This document shows positions 43,244 through 51,246 of a stretch of DNA of 64,000 nt, piece after piece. This DNA comes from DATAGF01 sp963819845 (GTDB lineage Bacteria; Actinomycetota; Thermoleophilia; Miltoncostaeales; Miltoncostaeaceae), in NCBI GenBank assembly GCA_963819845.1, contig CAWFXQ010000014.1:248001-312000 (forward strand). The letters run 5' to 3'. The translations under genes and the position numbers were made by a program. Below the pieces are notes generated by a model, which saw nothing but the letters and a program-made list of their open reading frames with translations, was not told where the DNA came from and searched no databases. Positions within the stretch are counted from its first letter, which is position 1, and each line of letters starts with the position of its first letter.

Positions 43244-44548
43244 CTACCTCTCTCTGGGTTCGACGGTCAACGTGAGGTCGTCCCTGTGCACTGTAACGAC
43301 GCGGACCTGCCCGCCCGGCGGGATCTCGACGCCCGCGACGGGCCGGGCCGACCAGATCTCGCCGTTCACGAGCACCGATCCCCCCCCGGGCCCGATCGCG
43401 CCGCGGGCGCGGCCCACCTCCCCGACCAGCTCGCCGCCGCCCGTGAGGGCCGGCCGGCGCCGCGCCCGCAGGGCCACCCGCGCGGCGACCGCGAACGCGC
43501 CCCCCACCACCGCGGCCGTGGCCACGACGACCCCGGTCGACGGCTCCAGCGCGGGGTCGTCGGAGTCGAACAGGAAGGCCCCGCCGAGCGCCAGGGCGAC
43601 GATCCCGCCCACGGCGAGGGCCCCGACCCCGCCCACCTGGGTCTCGGCCACGAAGAGGGCCACCGCCAGGACCAGCAGAGCGATGCCCGCCCACTGGAAC
43701 GGGAGCACCGTGAGGCCGGCGAGCGCCAGCAGGAGGCTGATGCCGCCCACGACGCCGGGGACGATCGCACCCGGGTTGAAGATCTCGAAGCCGATCCCCG
43801 CCAGGCCCAGCAGCAGCAGGAAGAAGACCAGGTTCGGGTCGGTGAGCACCCGCAGCACGCCGAGGTACCAGGGGAGCGACTCGGTCTGGAGCGGCGCGCC
43901 CGCCGTCGCGATGGGCCCGTCGCGCCCGGGCTGCCCGTCGAGCCACGCCACGAAGCCCGTGAGGCTCGGCTGCAGCGTGTCCGCGACGCCCCGCGCGACG
44001 GCCTCCTCCGCCGTCAGGTTGAGGGACTCCGTGACCATCGCCCGGTACGACTCGGCGTCGCGGCCGTTCTCATCGGCGAGAGCCGCGATCGTCGCGGCGG
44101 CGTCGTTGCGGGCCTTCGCGTCGAGATCCTCGCCGCCGCTGCCGATGGGCGTGGCCGAGCCGATGTTGGTGCCGGGCGCCATGCCGACCTGGTCCGCGGC
44201 GGCGGCGATGAACGCCCCGGCCGAGCCCGCCCGCGCGCCCGACGGCCCCACCCACACCGTGACCGGCACCGCCGCGGCCCGCATGTCGCCCACGATGTCG
44301 CGCATCGACGACACCAGCCCGCCGGGCGTGTCGAGCTGGATCACCACGGCCGGCGCCGCGTCGCGGCCCGCAGACGCGAGCTGGCGCTCGACGAAGACGG
44401 CGGCGGCCTGGTCGATCGGGCCGGCCAGCTCAACGACCCGCACCGCCGGTCCGGCCTCCTTGGCCGCGGCGGTTCCGGCGGCCGTGGCGAGGGCCGCGAC
44501 GAGGGCCACCAGGAGGCCCCGCACGAGGGCGCGGATGGTCGGTGTCAC
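43244..44548 (-). CDS. NfeD-type membrane serine protease (ClpP-class)
   Basis: About 434 residues. A signal-like N-terminus leads to a ClpP-class domain with IQLDTPGGLVSSMRDI, the nucleophile in GARAGSAGAFIAAAA and the dyad-associated LNLTAEEAVARGVAD. Four to five membrane helices and a C-terminal OB-fold NfeD domain follow (GEIWSARPVAGVEIPPGGQVRV). It would cleave membrane or lipoprotein substrates with the slipin next door. GTG 44548 is preferred over GTG 44557 because it lies 10 nt after the TATCCT box. Confidence 0.9.
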   Translation of the reverse strand: MTPTIRALVRGLLVALVAALATAAGTAAAKEAGPAVRVVELAGPIDQAAAVFVERQLASAGRDAAPAVVIQLDTPGGLVSSMRDIVGDMRAAAVPVTVWVGPSGARAGSAGAFIAAAADQVGMAPGTNIGSATPIGSGGEDLDAKARNDAAATIAALADENGRDAESYRAMVTESLNLTAEEAVARGVADTLQPSLTGFVAWLDGQPGRDGPIATAGAPLQTESLPWYLGVLRVLTDPNLVFFLLLLGLAGIGFEIFNPGAIVPGVVGGISLLLALAGLTVLPFQWAGIALLVLAVALFVAETQVGGVGALAVGGIVALALGGAFLFDSDDPALEPSTGVVVATAAVVGGAFAVAARVALRARRRPALTGGGELVGEVGRARGAIGPGGGSVLVNGEIWSARPVAGVEIPPGGQVRVVTVHRDDLTLTVEPRER

Positions 44549-44558
44549 CGCCCCCACC

Positions 44559-44564
44559 AGGATA
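44559..44564 (-). promoter_or_regulatory. Putative -10 box TATCCT, leaderless type
   Basis: TATCCT on the minus strand ends 10 nt before GTG 44548 of the nfeD-type gene. It would drive the nfeD-slipin-ku-galT unit. Confidence 0.45.
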
Positions 44565-44598
44565 GCGGAGGGCCCCGGCCACCCGGCCGGTCATGGGC

Positions 44599-44604
44599 TA
44601 CGAT
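44599..44604 (+). promoter_or_regulatory. Putative -10 box TACGAT, leaderless type
   Basis: TACGAT ends 10 nt before GTG 44615 of fabZ, opposite the TATCCT site of the divergent unit 35 bp away. Confidence 0.45.
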
Positions 44605-44614
44605 CCCGCCGATC

Positions 44615-45067
44615 GTGCCCGATCGCCTCCCGGACCCGACGGAGCTCCTCCCGCACCGGCCGCCCTTCCTGTTCGTGGACCAGATCCTCGCGCTGGCGCC
44701 CGGGGAGTCTGCGCGGGCCCGGTGGCACGTCGACCCGGCCGCCCCCTTCTTCGCCGGGCACTTCCCCGGCAACCCGATCCTGCCGGGCGTGATCATCGTC
44801 GAGGCGCTGGCCCAGACCGGGGCGCTCGCCGCGCTGGCCGAGCCCGCCTCGGCGGGCAAGCTCGCGCTCTTCGCCGGCATCGAGCGGGCGCGCTTCCGGC
44901 GAGTGGTGCGCCCGGGCGAGGACCTCGTGCTCGAGACCCGCCTCACCCGACGCCGCGGGCCCCTCGGCGAGGGCGAGGCGACCGCGGTCGTCGACGGGGA
45001 GCTCGCCTGCGAGACGACGCTCAAGTTCGCTCTGGTGGACGCGGCCGGGGCGGGGGCCTCGTCGTGA
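44615..45067 (+). CDS. fabZ: 3-hydroxyacyl-[acyl-carrier-protein] dehydratase FabZ
   Basis: About 150 residues with a hot-dog fold. LLPHRPPFLFVDQI and the catalytic helix HFPGNPILPGVIIVEALAQ carry the active His and Glu. It removes water from 3-hydroxyacyl-ACP in fatty-acid elongation. Start GTG 44615 is set by the start of family similarity and the TACGAT box. It is first of a plus-strand fatty-acid run. Confidence 0.93.
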   Translation: MPDRLPDPTELLPHRPPFLFVDQILALAPGESARARWHVDPAAPFFAGHFPGNPILPGVIIVEALAQTGALAALAEPASAGKLALFAGIERARFRRVVRPGEDLVLETRLTRRRGPLGEGEATAVVDGELACETTLKFALVDAAGAGASS

Positions 45068-45099
45068 TCGACGATCTGCCGCTACGAGCCGATCGCCGC

Positions 45100-46005
45100 A
45101 TGAGCACGGTCGCGCTCTTCCCGGGGCAGGGCGCCCAGGCCGTGGGCATGGGCCGGGCGCTCGCCGAGCGCTTCCCGGCCGCCCGTCGCGCCTTCGAGGA
45201 GGCCGACGACGTCCTCGGCTACGGCCTGTCCCGCATCTGCTTCGAGGGGCCCGCCGAGCGCCTCACCGAGACCGACGTGTGCCAGCCGGCGCTGGTGGCG
45301 ACGTCAACCGCGGCGTGGCGGGTGGCCTCCGAGGCCGGCCTCCGCCCCGCGGTCGTGATGGGCCACTCGCTGGGCGAGTACTCGGCGCTGGTCGCGGCGT
45401 GCGCCATGACCTACGCCGACGCCCTGCGCATCGTCGCCGAGCGCGGCGCCGCGATGCGCGACGCGGGGCGCGCGGCGCCGGGGGCGATGGCCGCGGTGAT
45501 GGGGCTCTCCGACGACGACGCCCGCGCCCTGGCCGCCGAGGCCGGCGACGTCTGGCCGGCCAACTTCAACTGCCCGGGGCAGGTGGTCGTGTCGGGCAGC
45601 GCGGCCGGCGTGGAGCGCCTGCTGGGGCTGGCCGCCGCGCGGGGCCACCGAACGGCCCGCCTTCAGGTGGACGGCGCCTTCCACTCGCCGCTGATGGCGC
45701 CCGCGGCCCAGCGGCTGCGGCCGGCGCTGGACGCCTGGGAGCCCGAGCCGCCCGACCCCGCCTTCCTCTCGACGACGACGTGCGCGGCCGAGCCCCCCGA
45801 GCGCATGCGGGAGGTCCTGCTCGCCCAGCTCACCGCCCCGGTCCGGTTCGGCGACGCGGTCGCAGCCGCCCTCGAGGGGGGCGCCGACCGGTTCGTCGAG
45901 CTCGGCCACGGCCGGGTCCTGTCCGGGCTGGTGAAGCGCGTGCGGCGCGACGCCGCGGTGGCCCAGGTGGGCGAGCCCGCCGACGTGGAGGCCATCGCGG
46001 CCTAG
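45100..46005 (+). CDS. fabD: Malonyl-CoA:ACP transacylase FabD
   Basis: About 301 residues. LFPGQGAQAVGMGRALAERFP opens the fold; the nucleophilic Ser is in VMGHSLGEYSAL near 90 and the catalytic His in GAFHSPLMAPA near 195. It moves malonyl groups from CoA to ACP. ATG 45100 fits the family's N-terminus, but GTG 45064, overlapping the fabZ stop as GTGA, would add twelve residues and couple translation. The stop codon lies at the left arm of the inverted-repeat element before fabG. Confidence 0.95.
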   Translation: MSTVALFPGQGAQAVGMGRALAERFPAARRAFEEADDVLGYGLSRICFEGPAERLTETDVCQPALVATSTAAWRVASEAGLRPAVVMGHSLGEYSALVAACAMTYADALRIVAERGAAMRDAGRAAPGAMAAVMGLSDDDARALAAEAGDVWPANFNCPGQVVVSGSAAGVERLLGLAAARGHRTARLQVDGAFHSPLMAPAAQRLRPALDAWEPEPPDPAFLSTTTCAAEPPERMREVLLAQLTAPVRFGDAVAAALEGGADRFVELGHGRVLSGLVKRVRRDAAVAQVGEPADVEAIAA

Positions 46006-46167
46006 TGTCCTCCACCGCGAGTTCGCAGGTATTTCCCGGCTGCATCGCGGCGCGATGCGGCGTCCTCGGATCGGCCGATAGTCGCGCACTATCGGCCTCA
46101 CGCTGCGTCCTTGCCTCGCTTGCGATTCGCTCGGGAAATCCATTGCGAGCTCGCGCTGGAGGACACT
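46004..46167 (+). repeat. Multi-hairpin inverted-repeat element between fabD and fabG
   Basis: Outer arms of about 36 nt (46004-46038 and 46132-46167) pair with few interruptions: 24 positions with one mismatch and one G-T pair, a small internal loop, then 8 perfect pairs. Inside are two further hairpins: GCATCGC/GCGATGC (46042-46058) and GGCCGATAGT/ACTATCGGCC (46073-46097, perfect 10 bp, 5-nt loop). The right arm contains the fabG Shine-Dalgarno GGAGGA (46158-46163), which pairs with TCCTCC of the left arm. It may be a transposed MITE/REP-like unit or an RNA switch. Confidence 0.85.
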
Positions 46168-46168
46168 G

Positions 46169-46903
46169 GTGCCCGTCGCCCTCGTCACCGGCGCCAGCCG
46201 CGGGATCGGCGCGGCCTGCGCCCGGGCCCTGGCCGCCGACGGCTTCGACGTGGCGGTCGGCTTCGGGACCGACGCCGACGGCGCCGCGGCGACGGTCGCC
46301 GCGGTGGAGGCCGCCGGGCGGCGTGCCCACGCCCACGCCGCCGACGTGGCCGACGAGGGCCAGGCCGCCGGCCTGGTGGAGGCCGCCGAGGAGGCGCTCG
46401 GCCCGCTCGACGCGCTGGTGCTGAACGCCGGCATCACGCGCGACGGGCTGGCCGTGCGGATGGGCGCCGACGACTGGACGGCGGTGCTCGACACCAACCT
46501 CTCGGGCGCCTTCTACACGGCGCGCCCGGCCCTGCGCGGCATGCTGCGCCGCCGTGCGGGGAGCATCGTCGCGGTGTCGTCGATCGTCGGCCTGGTCGGC
46601 AACCCGGGCCAGGCCAACTACGCGGCCGCCAAAGCGGGCCTGATCGGGCTCACCCGCGCCCTGGCCCGCGAGGCCGGCTCGCGCGGCGTGAGAGTGAACG
46701 CCGTGGCGCCGGGCTACATCGCGACCGACATGACCGCCGCGCTCGACGACGGGCAGCGCGACGCGATACTCGCGAGCACCCCGCTCGGCCGCCTGGGCGA
46801 GCCGGAGGACGTCGCGGGGGCGGTGGCCTTCCTGTGCTCGCCGGACGCCGCGTTCGTCACGGGCGCCGTCCTGTCGGTCAACGGCGGGCTGGCGATGGCG
46901 TGA
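46169..46903 (+). CDS. fabG: 3-oxoacyl-[acyl-carrier-protein] reductase FabG
   Basis: About 244 residues, classical SDR. NADPH motif TGASRGIGAACARAL at residues 7-21, LVLNAGITRDGLAVRM, catalytic Ser in IVAVSSIVGLVGN, YAAAK (Tyr and Lys) and VNAVAPGYIATDM. It reduces 3-oxoacyl-ACP. GTG 46169 follows GGAGGA by 5 nt, and that site is part of the long inverted repeat, so translation may depend on unfolding of the stem. Confidence 0.95.
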   Translation: MPVALVTGASRGIGAACARALAADGFDVAVGFGTDADGAAATVAAVEAAGRRAHAHAADVADEGQAAGLVEAAEEALGPLDALVLNAGITRDGLAVRMGADDWTAVLDTNLSGAFYTARPALRGMLRRRAGSIVAVSSIVGLVGNPGQANYAAAKAGLIGLTRALAREAGSRGVRVNAVAPGYIATDMTAALDDGQRDAILASTPLGRLGEPEDVAGAVAFLCSPDAAFVTGAVLSVNGGLAMA

Positions 46904-48183
46904 GCGCGCCGGGGGGAGAGGGCGGCGGCCGGCGCGTGGTGGTGACCGGCATCGGCCTCGTCAGCTCGCTCGGCATCGGCCGCGACGAGAACTGGGCCGC
47001 GGCGGTGGCCGGCCGCAGCGGCGCCGGGCGCATCGAGGGCTACACGCCGCTCGACACCGCCACCACCTTCGCCTGCGAGGTGCGGGGGTTCGAGCCCACC
47101 GACTTCATCGAGCGGCGGGCGGCGCGGCGGATGGACCGCTTCTCCCAGCTGGCGGTCGCCGCCGGGCGGCTGGCGCTGGACGACGCGTCGCTGGTGGTCT
47201 CGCCGGAGATGGGCCCGCGGATCGGCGCGGCGGTGGGGAGCGGCATCGGCGGCCTCCACAGCTTCGTCGAGCAGACCCTGATCGTGGACGGCCGCGGGCC
47301 CGACCGGGTGTCGCCGTTCTTCATCCCGCTGGTCATCGCGAACATGGCGGCGGCGCAGGTGTCGATGGAGCTCGGCCTCAAGGGCCCGCTCACCTGCGCC
47401 TCGACCGCCTGCGCGTCGGGCAACCACGCCCTCGGTGAGGCGGCCGAGCACATCCGCAGCGGGCGGGCCGACGCGATGCTCGCCGGCGGGGCCGAGGCCA
47501 CGATCACGCGCACCGGCATCGCCGCCTTCAACGCCATGCGGGCGCTCTCGACCCGCAACGGCGAGCCGGCGGCGGCGAGCCGGCCCTTCGACCGGGGCCG
47601 CGACGGGTTCGTCATGGGCGAGGCCGGCGCCATCCTGGTGCTCGAGAGCCTCGACGGCGCGCTCCGGCGCGGCGCCGAGCCCTACTGCGAGGTGCTGGGG
47701 TACGGCCTCACCGGCGACGCGCACCATCTGACCGAGCCCGACCCCACCGGCACGGCGCCCGCGGCCGCGGTGACGATGGCCCTGGCCGCCGCCGGGGTCG
47801 CCCCGGAACAGGTCGACTACGTCAACGCCCACGCCACCTCGACGCCCGTCGGCGACAGCAGCGAGGTGCGAGTGCTGCGCCGGGCGCTGGGCGACGAGGT
47901 GGCCGCCCGCACGATGGTGTCCTCGACCAAGTCGATGCACGGCCACTGCCTCGGCGCCGCCGGCGGGCTGGAGGCGGGCCTGACGGCCCTCACGATCCGC
48001 GAGGGCATGGTGCCGCCGACCATCAACCTCGAGGACCTCGACCCGGAGTGCGAGGGCGTCGACCACGTCGCCAACGCGGCGCGCGAGGCGACCGTTCGGG
48101 TCGCGGTCTCGAGCGCCTTCGGCTTCGGCGGCCACAACGCGATCCTCGTCCTGGGCGCGCTCGACGGCGCGGGGGCCGGGTGA
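46900..48183 (+). CDS. fabF: 3-oxoacyl-[acyl-carrier-protein] synthase II FabF
   Basis: About 427 residues. RRVVVTGIGLVSSLG opens the thiolase fold; the active Cys is in CASTACASGNHALGEA, and His residues in NAHATSTPVGDSSE and SSTKSMHGHCLGAAG; the C-terminus has SSAFGFGGHNAIL. It condenses malonyl-ACP with acyl-ACP. GTG 46900 overlaps the fabG stop. The acyl carrier protein gene usually found between fabG and fabF is missing here. Confidence 0.95.
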   Translation: MSAPGGEGGGRRVVVTGIGLVSSLGIGRDENWAAAVAGRSGAGRIEGYTPLDTATTFACEVRGFEPTDFIERRAARRMDRFSQLAVAAGRLALDDASLVVSPEMGPRIGAAVGSGIGGLHSFVEQTLIVDGRGPDRVSPFFIPLVIANMAAAQVSMELGLKGPLTCASTACASGNHALGEAAEHIRSGRADAMLAGGAEATITRTGIAAFNAMRALSTRNGEPAAASRPFDRGRDGFVMGEAGAILVLESLDGALRRGAEPYCEVLGYGLTGDAHHLTEPDPTGTAPAAAVTMALAAAGVAPEQVDYVNAHATSTPVGDSSEVRVLRRALGDEVAARTMVSSTKSMHGHCLGAAGGLEAGLTALTIREGMVPPTINLEDLDPECEGVDHVANAAREATVRVAVSSAFGFGGHNAILVLGALDGAGAG

Positions 48184-48743
48184 CGGCCCGGCGGGCCGGC
48201 CTGCCCGGCTGGCGGGGCGCCTACAACCGCGCGAGCACCCGCCTCTACGGCCCGATGCGGGGCCTGGAGGGCTTCAGCTGGATCGACGACGAGCGGGTGG
48301 CGATCGGCAGCATCCCGGTCGGCGACACCGTCGGCCGGCTGCCCGAGCTGGGCGTGACCCACCTGGTCAACTGCCGCGCCCAGCTCCAGACGCAGATCTC
48401 GCAGGACCTCTGGGCCGAGCGCCAGGTGCTGGGCGAGGCCCGCGTGATGCACGCGCCGATGTGGGACAACGGCCGCCCCCAGCCCTCGCGCCTCTGGGCG
48501 CCCGCCGCGCGCTTCGCGGCCGCCGCGCTCGACGCCGACCCCGACGCGGGGGTGCTGATCCACTGCCAGCAGGGACGGCGCCGCTCGGCGATGGTGGCCT
48601 ACGCCGTGCTGCGGCTGCGCGGCCACGACGCCTCCGAGGCGGCGCGCCTGGTGCTCGAGTCGCGGGCGCCGGCGCGGATCGTGCCCGCCTACCGCAAGAG
48701 CGTGGAGGACTGGCTCGCCGCCCTCGACGACCCCCTGCCATAA
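48180..48743 (+). CDS. Dual-specificity protein phosphatase-like protein
   Basis: About 187 residues. The P-loop HCQQGRRRSAMVAYAVLRL gives the Cys-x5-Arg active site, and the general-acid Asp is probably in MHAPMWDNGRPQP. IDDERVAIGSIPVGDTVGRLPELGVTHLVNC is the typical entry strand region. It could dephosphorylate proteins or phospho-lipids/sugars. It sits in the fatty-acid operon between fabF (GTGA overlap) and accD, an unexpected position. Confidence 0.85.
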   Translation: MTARRAGLPGWRGAYNRASTRLYGPMRGLEGFSWIDDERVAIGSIPVGDTVGRLPELGVTHLVNCRAQLQTQISQDLWAERQVLGEARVMHAPMWDNGRPQPSRLWAPAARFAAAALDADPDAGVLIHCQQGRRRSAMVAYAVLRLRGHDASEAARLVLESRAPARIVPAYRKSVEDWLAALDDPLP

Positions 48744-48764
48744 TCCCCCGGTGGCCGAGCCGTC

Positions 48765-49778
48765 GTGACCAAGCGTCAGATCACCGTGTCGGTGGACAAG
48801 CTGCGGCGCCGGCGCCCCGGCGAGGCCGCCCCCGCGCGGCGCCTGCCGGCCGACGAGCGCTCCTGCCCCCAGTGCCAGAGCCACTACCGGGCCGAGGAGA
48901 TGAGCCGCAACCTGCGGGTCTGCGGGACCTGCGGGCACCACTTCGCGGTCGGCGCGCGCGAGCGGGTGGCGCAGCTGGTCGAGGGCGGGGACTGGATCGA
49001 GCTCTGGCCTGAGCTGCGCGCGAGCGACCCGCTGCAGTTCGTCGACCTCCAGCCCTACCCCGACCGGGTGGAGAAGGCCGAGCGGGGGGGCAACGCCGAG
49101 GCGCTGGTCTGCGCCGAGCTCGAGATCCGCGGCCACCGGTGCGTCGCGGCGGTGATGGACTTCTCGTTCCTGGGCGGCAGCATGGGGGCGGTGGTGGGCG
49201 AGAAGGTGGCGCGGGCGTGCGAGCGCTGCGTCGAGAAGGGCCTGCCGCTGGTCGTCGTCACCGCCTCGGGGGGCGCCCGCATGCAGGAGGGGGTCCTCGC
49301 CCTGATGCAGATGGCCAAGACCGTGGTGGCCTTCGAGGAGCTCCACGACGCCGAGCTGCCGGTGCTGGTCGTGCTGGCGCACCCCACGACCGGCGGCGTC
49401 TGGGCGTCGTTCGCGTCGCTCGGCGACGTCACCTACGCGGAGCCGGGCGCGCTGATCGCGTTCTCGGGCCCGCGGGTCATCGAGCAGACCACCCGCGAGA
49501 ACCTGCCCGACGACTTCGGCCGCGCCGAGACCCAGCTCGCCAAGGGGCAGGTCGACGCCGTGGTCGACCGCCGCGACCTCGCCGCGCGCATCGCCAAGGT
49601 GCTCGCGATCCTCGACCGCCCGGCCGGGCTCGACCCGCCTCCGGCGGTGACCTGGGCCCAGGCGCGCGCCGAGCGCGCGGCCGAGGTGGCCAAGCACCTG
49701 CCCGAGATGTCGCGCCGCCTGGTGGGCAAGGCCAAGCCCCGCCGGCCCGACGACGACGACGCGGAGGCCGAGCCATGA
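48765..49778 (+). CDS. accD: Acetyl-CoA carboxylase carboxyltransferase subunit beta
   Basis: About 337 residues. An N-terminal four-Cys zinc ribbon (CPQCQSHYRAEEM and VCGTCGHHF) precedes a crotonase-like core with AAVMDFSFLGGSMGAVVGEK, VTASGGARMQEGVLALMQM and TGGVWASFASLGD. It transfers carboxyl from biotin to acetyl-CoA together with AccA. GTG 48765 overlaps the stop of a five-codon GTG-started reading frame (48751-48768), which may be only fortuitous. Confidence 0.95.
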   Translation: MTKRQITVSVDKLRRRRPGEAAPARRLPADERSCPQCQSHYRAEEMSRNLRVCGTCGHHFAVGARERVAQLVEGGDWIELWPELRASDPLQFVDLQPYPDRVEKAERGGNAEALVCAELEIRGHRCVAAVMDFSFLGGSMGAVVGEKVARACERCVEKGLPLVVVTASGGARMQEGVLALMQMAKTVVAFEELHDAELPVLVVLAHPTTGGVWASFASLGDVTYAEPGALIAFSGPRVIEQTTRENLPDDFGRAETQLAKGQVDAVVDRRDLAARIAKVLAILDRPAGLDPPPAVTWAQARAERAAEVAKHLPEMSRRLVGKAKPRRPDDDDAEAEP

Positions 49779-50722
49779 GCGTCGCCGCCCGTCGCGGGGG
49801 GCGCTTCGTGCGCCGCCTCGCTCACCGCCTCACCGGCCAGCCCGAGACCAGCACCGCGATCTGGGAGACGATCCAGCTCGCGCGCCACCAGGACCGCCCG
49901 TACCCGCTCGACTACATCGCGCGGCTCTGGCCCGACTTCGAGGAGCTGCACGGCGACCGGCTCTTCGGCGACGACCCCGCGATCGTCGCGGGCATCGGAC
50001 GGGGGGCGGGTGGCCCGGTCGCGGTCATCGGGCACCAGAAGGGCCGCGACACGGCCGATCGCACCTACCGCAACTTCGGCATGCCCGGGCCCGAGGGCTA
50101 CCGCAAGGCCATGCGCGTCATGGCCCTGGCCGACAAGCTCGACCTGCCGGTCGTCACCCTCATCGACACGCCGGGGGCCTTCCCCGGCGCGGGCGCCGAG
50201 GAGCGTGGGCAGGGCGGCGCGATCGCGCGCAGCATGCAGACGATGCTGCGACTCCGGGTGCCGGCCGTCGCGGTCATCATCGGCGAGGGGTCGTCGGGCG
50301 GCGCGCTGGCGCTCGGCGTCGCCGACCGGGTGATCATGCTCGAGAACTCGACCTACTCGGTGATCTCGCCGGAGGGCGGCGCCGCCATCCTGTGGCGCGA
50401 CGCGGCCAAGGCGCGGGAGGCCGCCTCGGCCTTCCAGCCCACGGCCGCGAACTGCTACCGCTGGGGGATCGCCGACGCGGTGGTGCCCGAGCCGCCCGGC
50501 GGCGCGCACCGCGACCACGACGAGGCGGCCCGGCTGCTGGGCGCCTACCTCGGGCGGGCGCTGCGCGACCTGCGCGCCCAGCCCCCGGGCGAGCGCCGCA
50601 AGCTGCGCCGCGAGCGCTACCGCCGCATCGGCTCCTACCGCGAGGTGGCCGCCGGCGACCCCGCCGCCATGGCCGCCGGGCGCACCGACTCCTCGAACAA
50701 CGGGGCCGGCAGGACGATCTAG
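49775..50722 (+). CDS. accA: Acetyl-CoA carboxylase carboxyltransferase subunit alpha
   Basis: About 315 residues. It includes ETIQLARHQDRPYPLDYIARL, DFEELHGDRLFGDDPAIVAGI, HQKGRDTADRTYRNFGMP, and TLIDTPGAFPGAGAEERGQGGAIARS, all characteristic of AccA. It forms the carboxyltransferase heterotetramer with AccD, whose gene it overlaps (ATGA). The 3' end overlaps the convergent PfpI-like gene by 4 bp. Confidence 0.95.
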   Translation: MSVAARRGGRFVRRLAHRLTGQPETSTAIWETIQLARHQDRPYPLDYIARLWPDFEELHGDRLFGDDPAIVAGIGRGAGGPVAVIGHQKGRDTADRTYRNFGMPGPEGYRKAMRVMALADKLDLPVVTLIDTPGAFPGAGAEERGQGGAIARSMQTMLRLRVPAVAVIIGEGSSGGALALGVADRVIMLENSTYSVISPEGGAAILWRDAAKAREAASAFQPTAANCYRWGIADAVVPEPPGGAHRDHDEAARLLGAYLGRALRDLRAQPPGERRKLRRERYRRIGSYREVAAGDPAAMAAGRTDSSNNGAGRTI

Positions 50723-51237
50723 GCGTCCGCGAACGCCTCGACCAGCTCCCGGCAGAAGTCCGGGATGTCGGCCACGACCCGCCCCCAGACGATCTGCCCG
50801 TCCCGGAAGGCCGGCTCGTCGACCCATTCGGCGCCGGCGAGCACGAGGTCGTCCTTGATCCCGAGCGACCCGGTCGCCCGCGCCCCGACGATGCCGGCCG
50901 AGATCGCCACGCTGCCCCCGTGGCAGATGATCCCGATCGGCAGCCCGCGGCCGTGGACGGCGCGCACCAGGTCGAGGATGGCCGGGTCGCGGCGCATCTT
51001 GTCGGGCGCGTGGCCGCCGGGGATGACGAGCCCGTCGAGCGAGCCGGGGTCGACGTCGCCCGCACGCGTCCCCGCCTCGACGACCAGGCCGTTCTTGCCG
51101 CGGTGGGGCTCCGTGTCGGAGCCCACCGAGAGGACGATCGCCCCCTCCTCCTGCAGGCGCATGAGGGTGACCCAGTACTCGAGGTCCTCGACGCCCTCGG
51201 CGACCAGTACGGCGTAGGTGCGGCCACGCAGCCTCAC
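50719..51237 (-). CDS. DJ-1/PfpI family protein
   Basis: About 172 residues. The flavodoxin-like fold shows VLVAEGVEDLEYWVTLMRLQ with the conserved Glu near 15-19, DGLVIPGGHAPDKMRRDPAI, and the nucleophile elbow IGIICHGGSVAIS with Cys near 110. Members are proteases, deglycases or chaperones; the exact activity cannot be read here. It is the last gene of a minus-strand group read from 53362. Confidence 0.88.
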   Translation of the reverse strand: MRLRGRTYAVLVAEGVEDLEYWVTLMRLQEEGAIVLSVGSDTEPHRGKNGLVVEAGTRAGDVDPGSLDGLVIPGGHAPDKMRRDPAILDLVRAVHGRGLPIGIICHGGSVAISAGIVGARATGSLGIKDDLVLAGAEWVDEPAFRDGQIVWGRVVADIPDFCRELVEAFADA

Positions 51238-51246
51238 GGGTCGACC

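Noticed and set aside
46006..46168. Rho-independent terminator between fabD and fabG
   Set aside because: The stems lack a following T-run, the loop is far too large and branched, and fabG begins immediately after the element.
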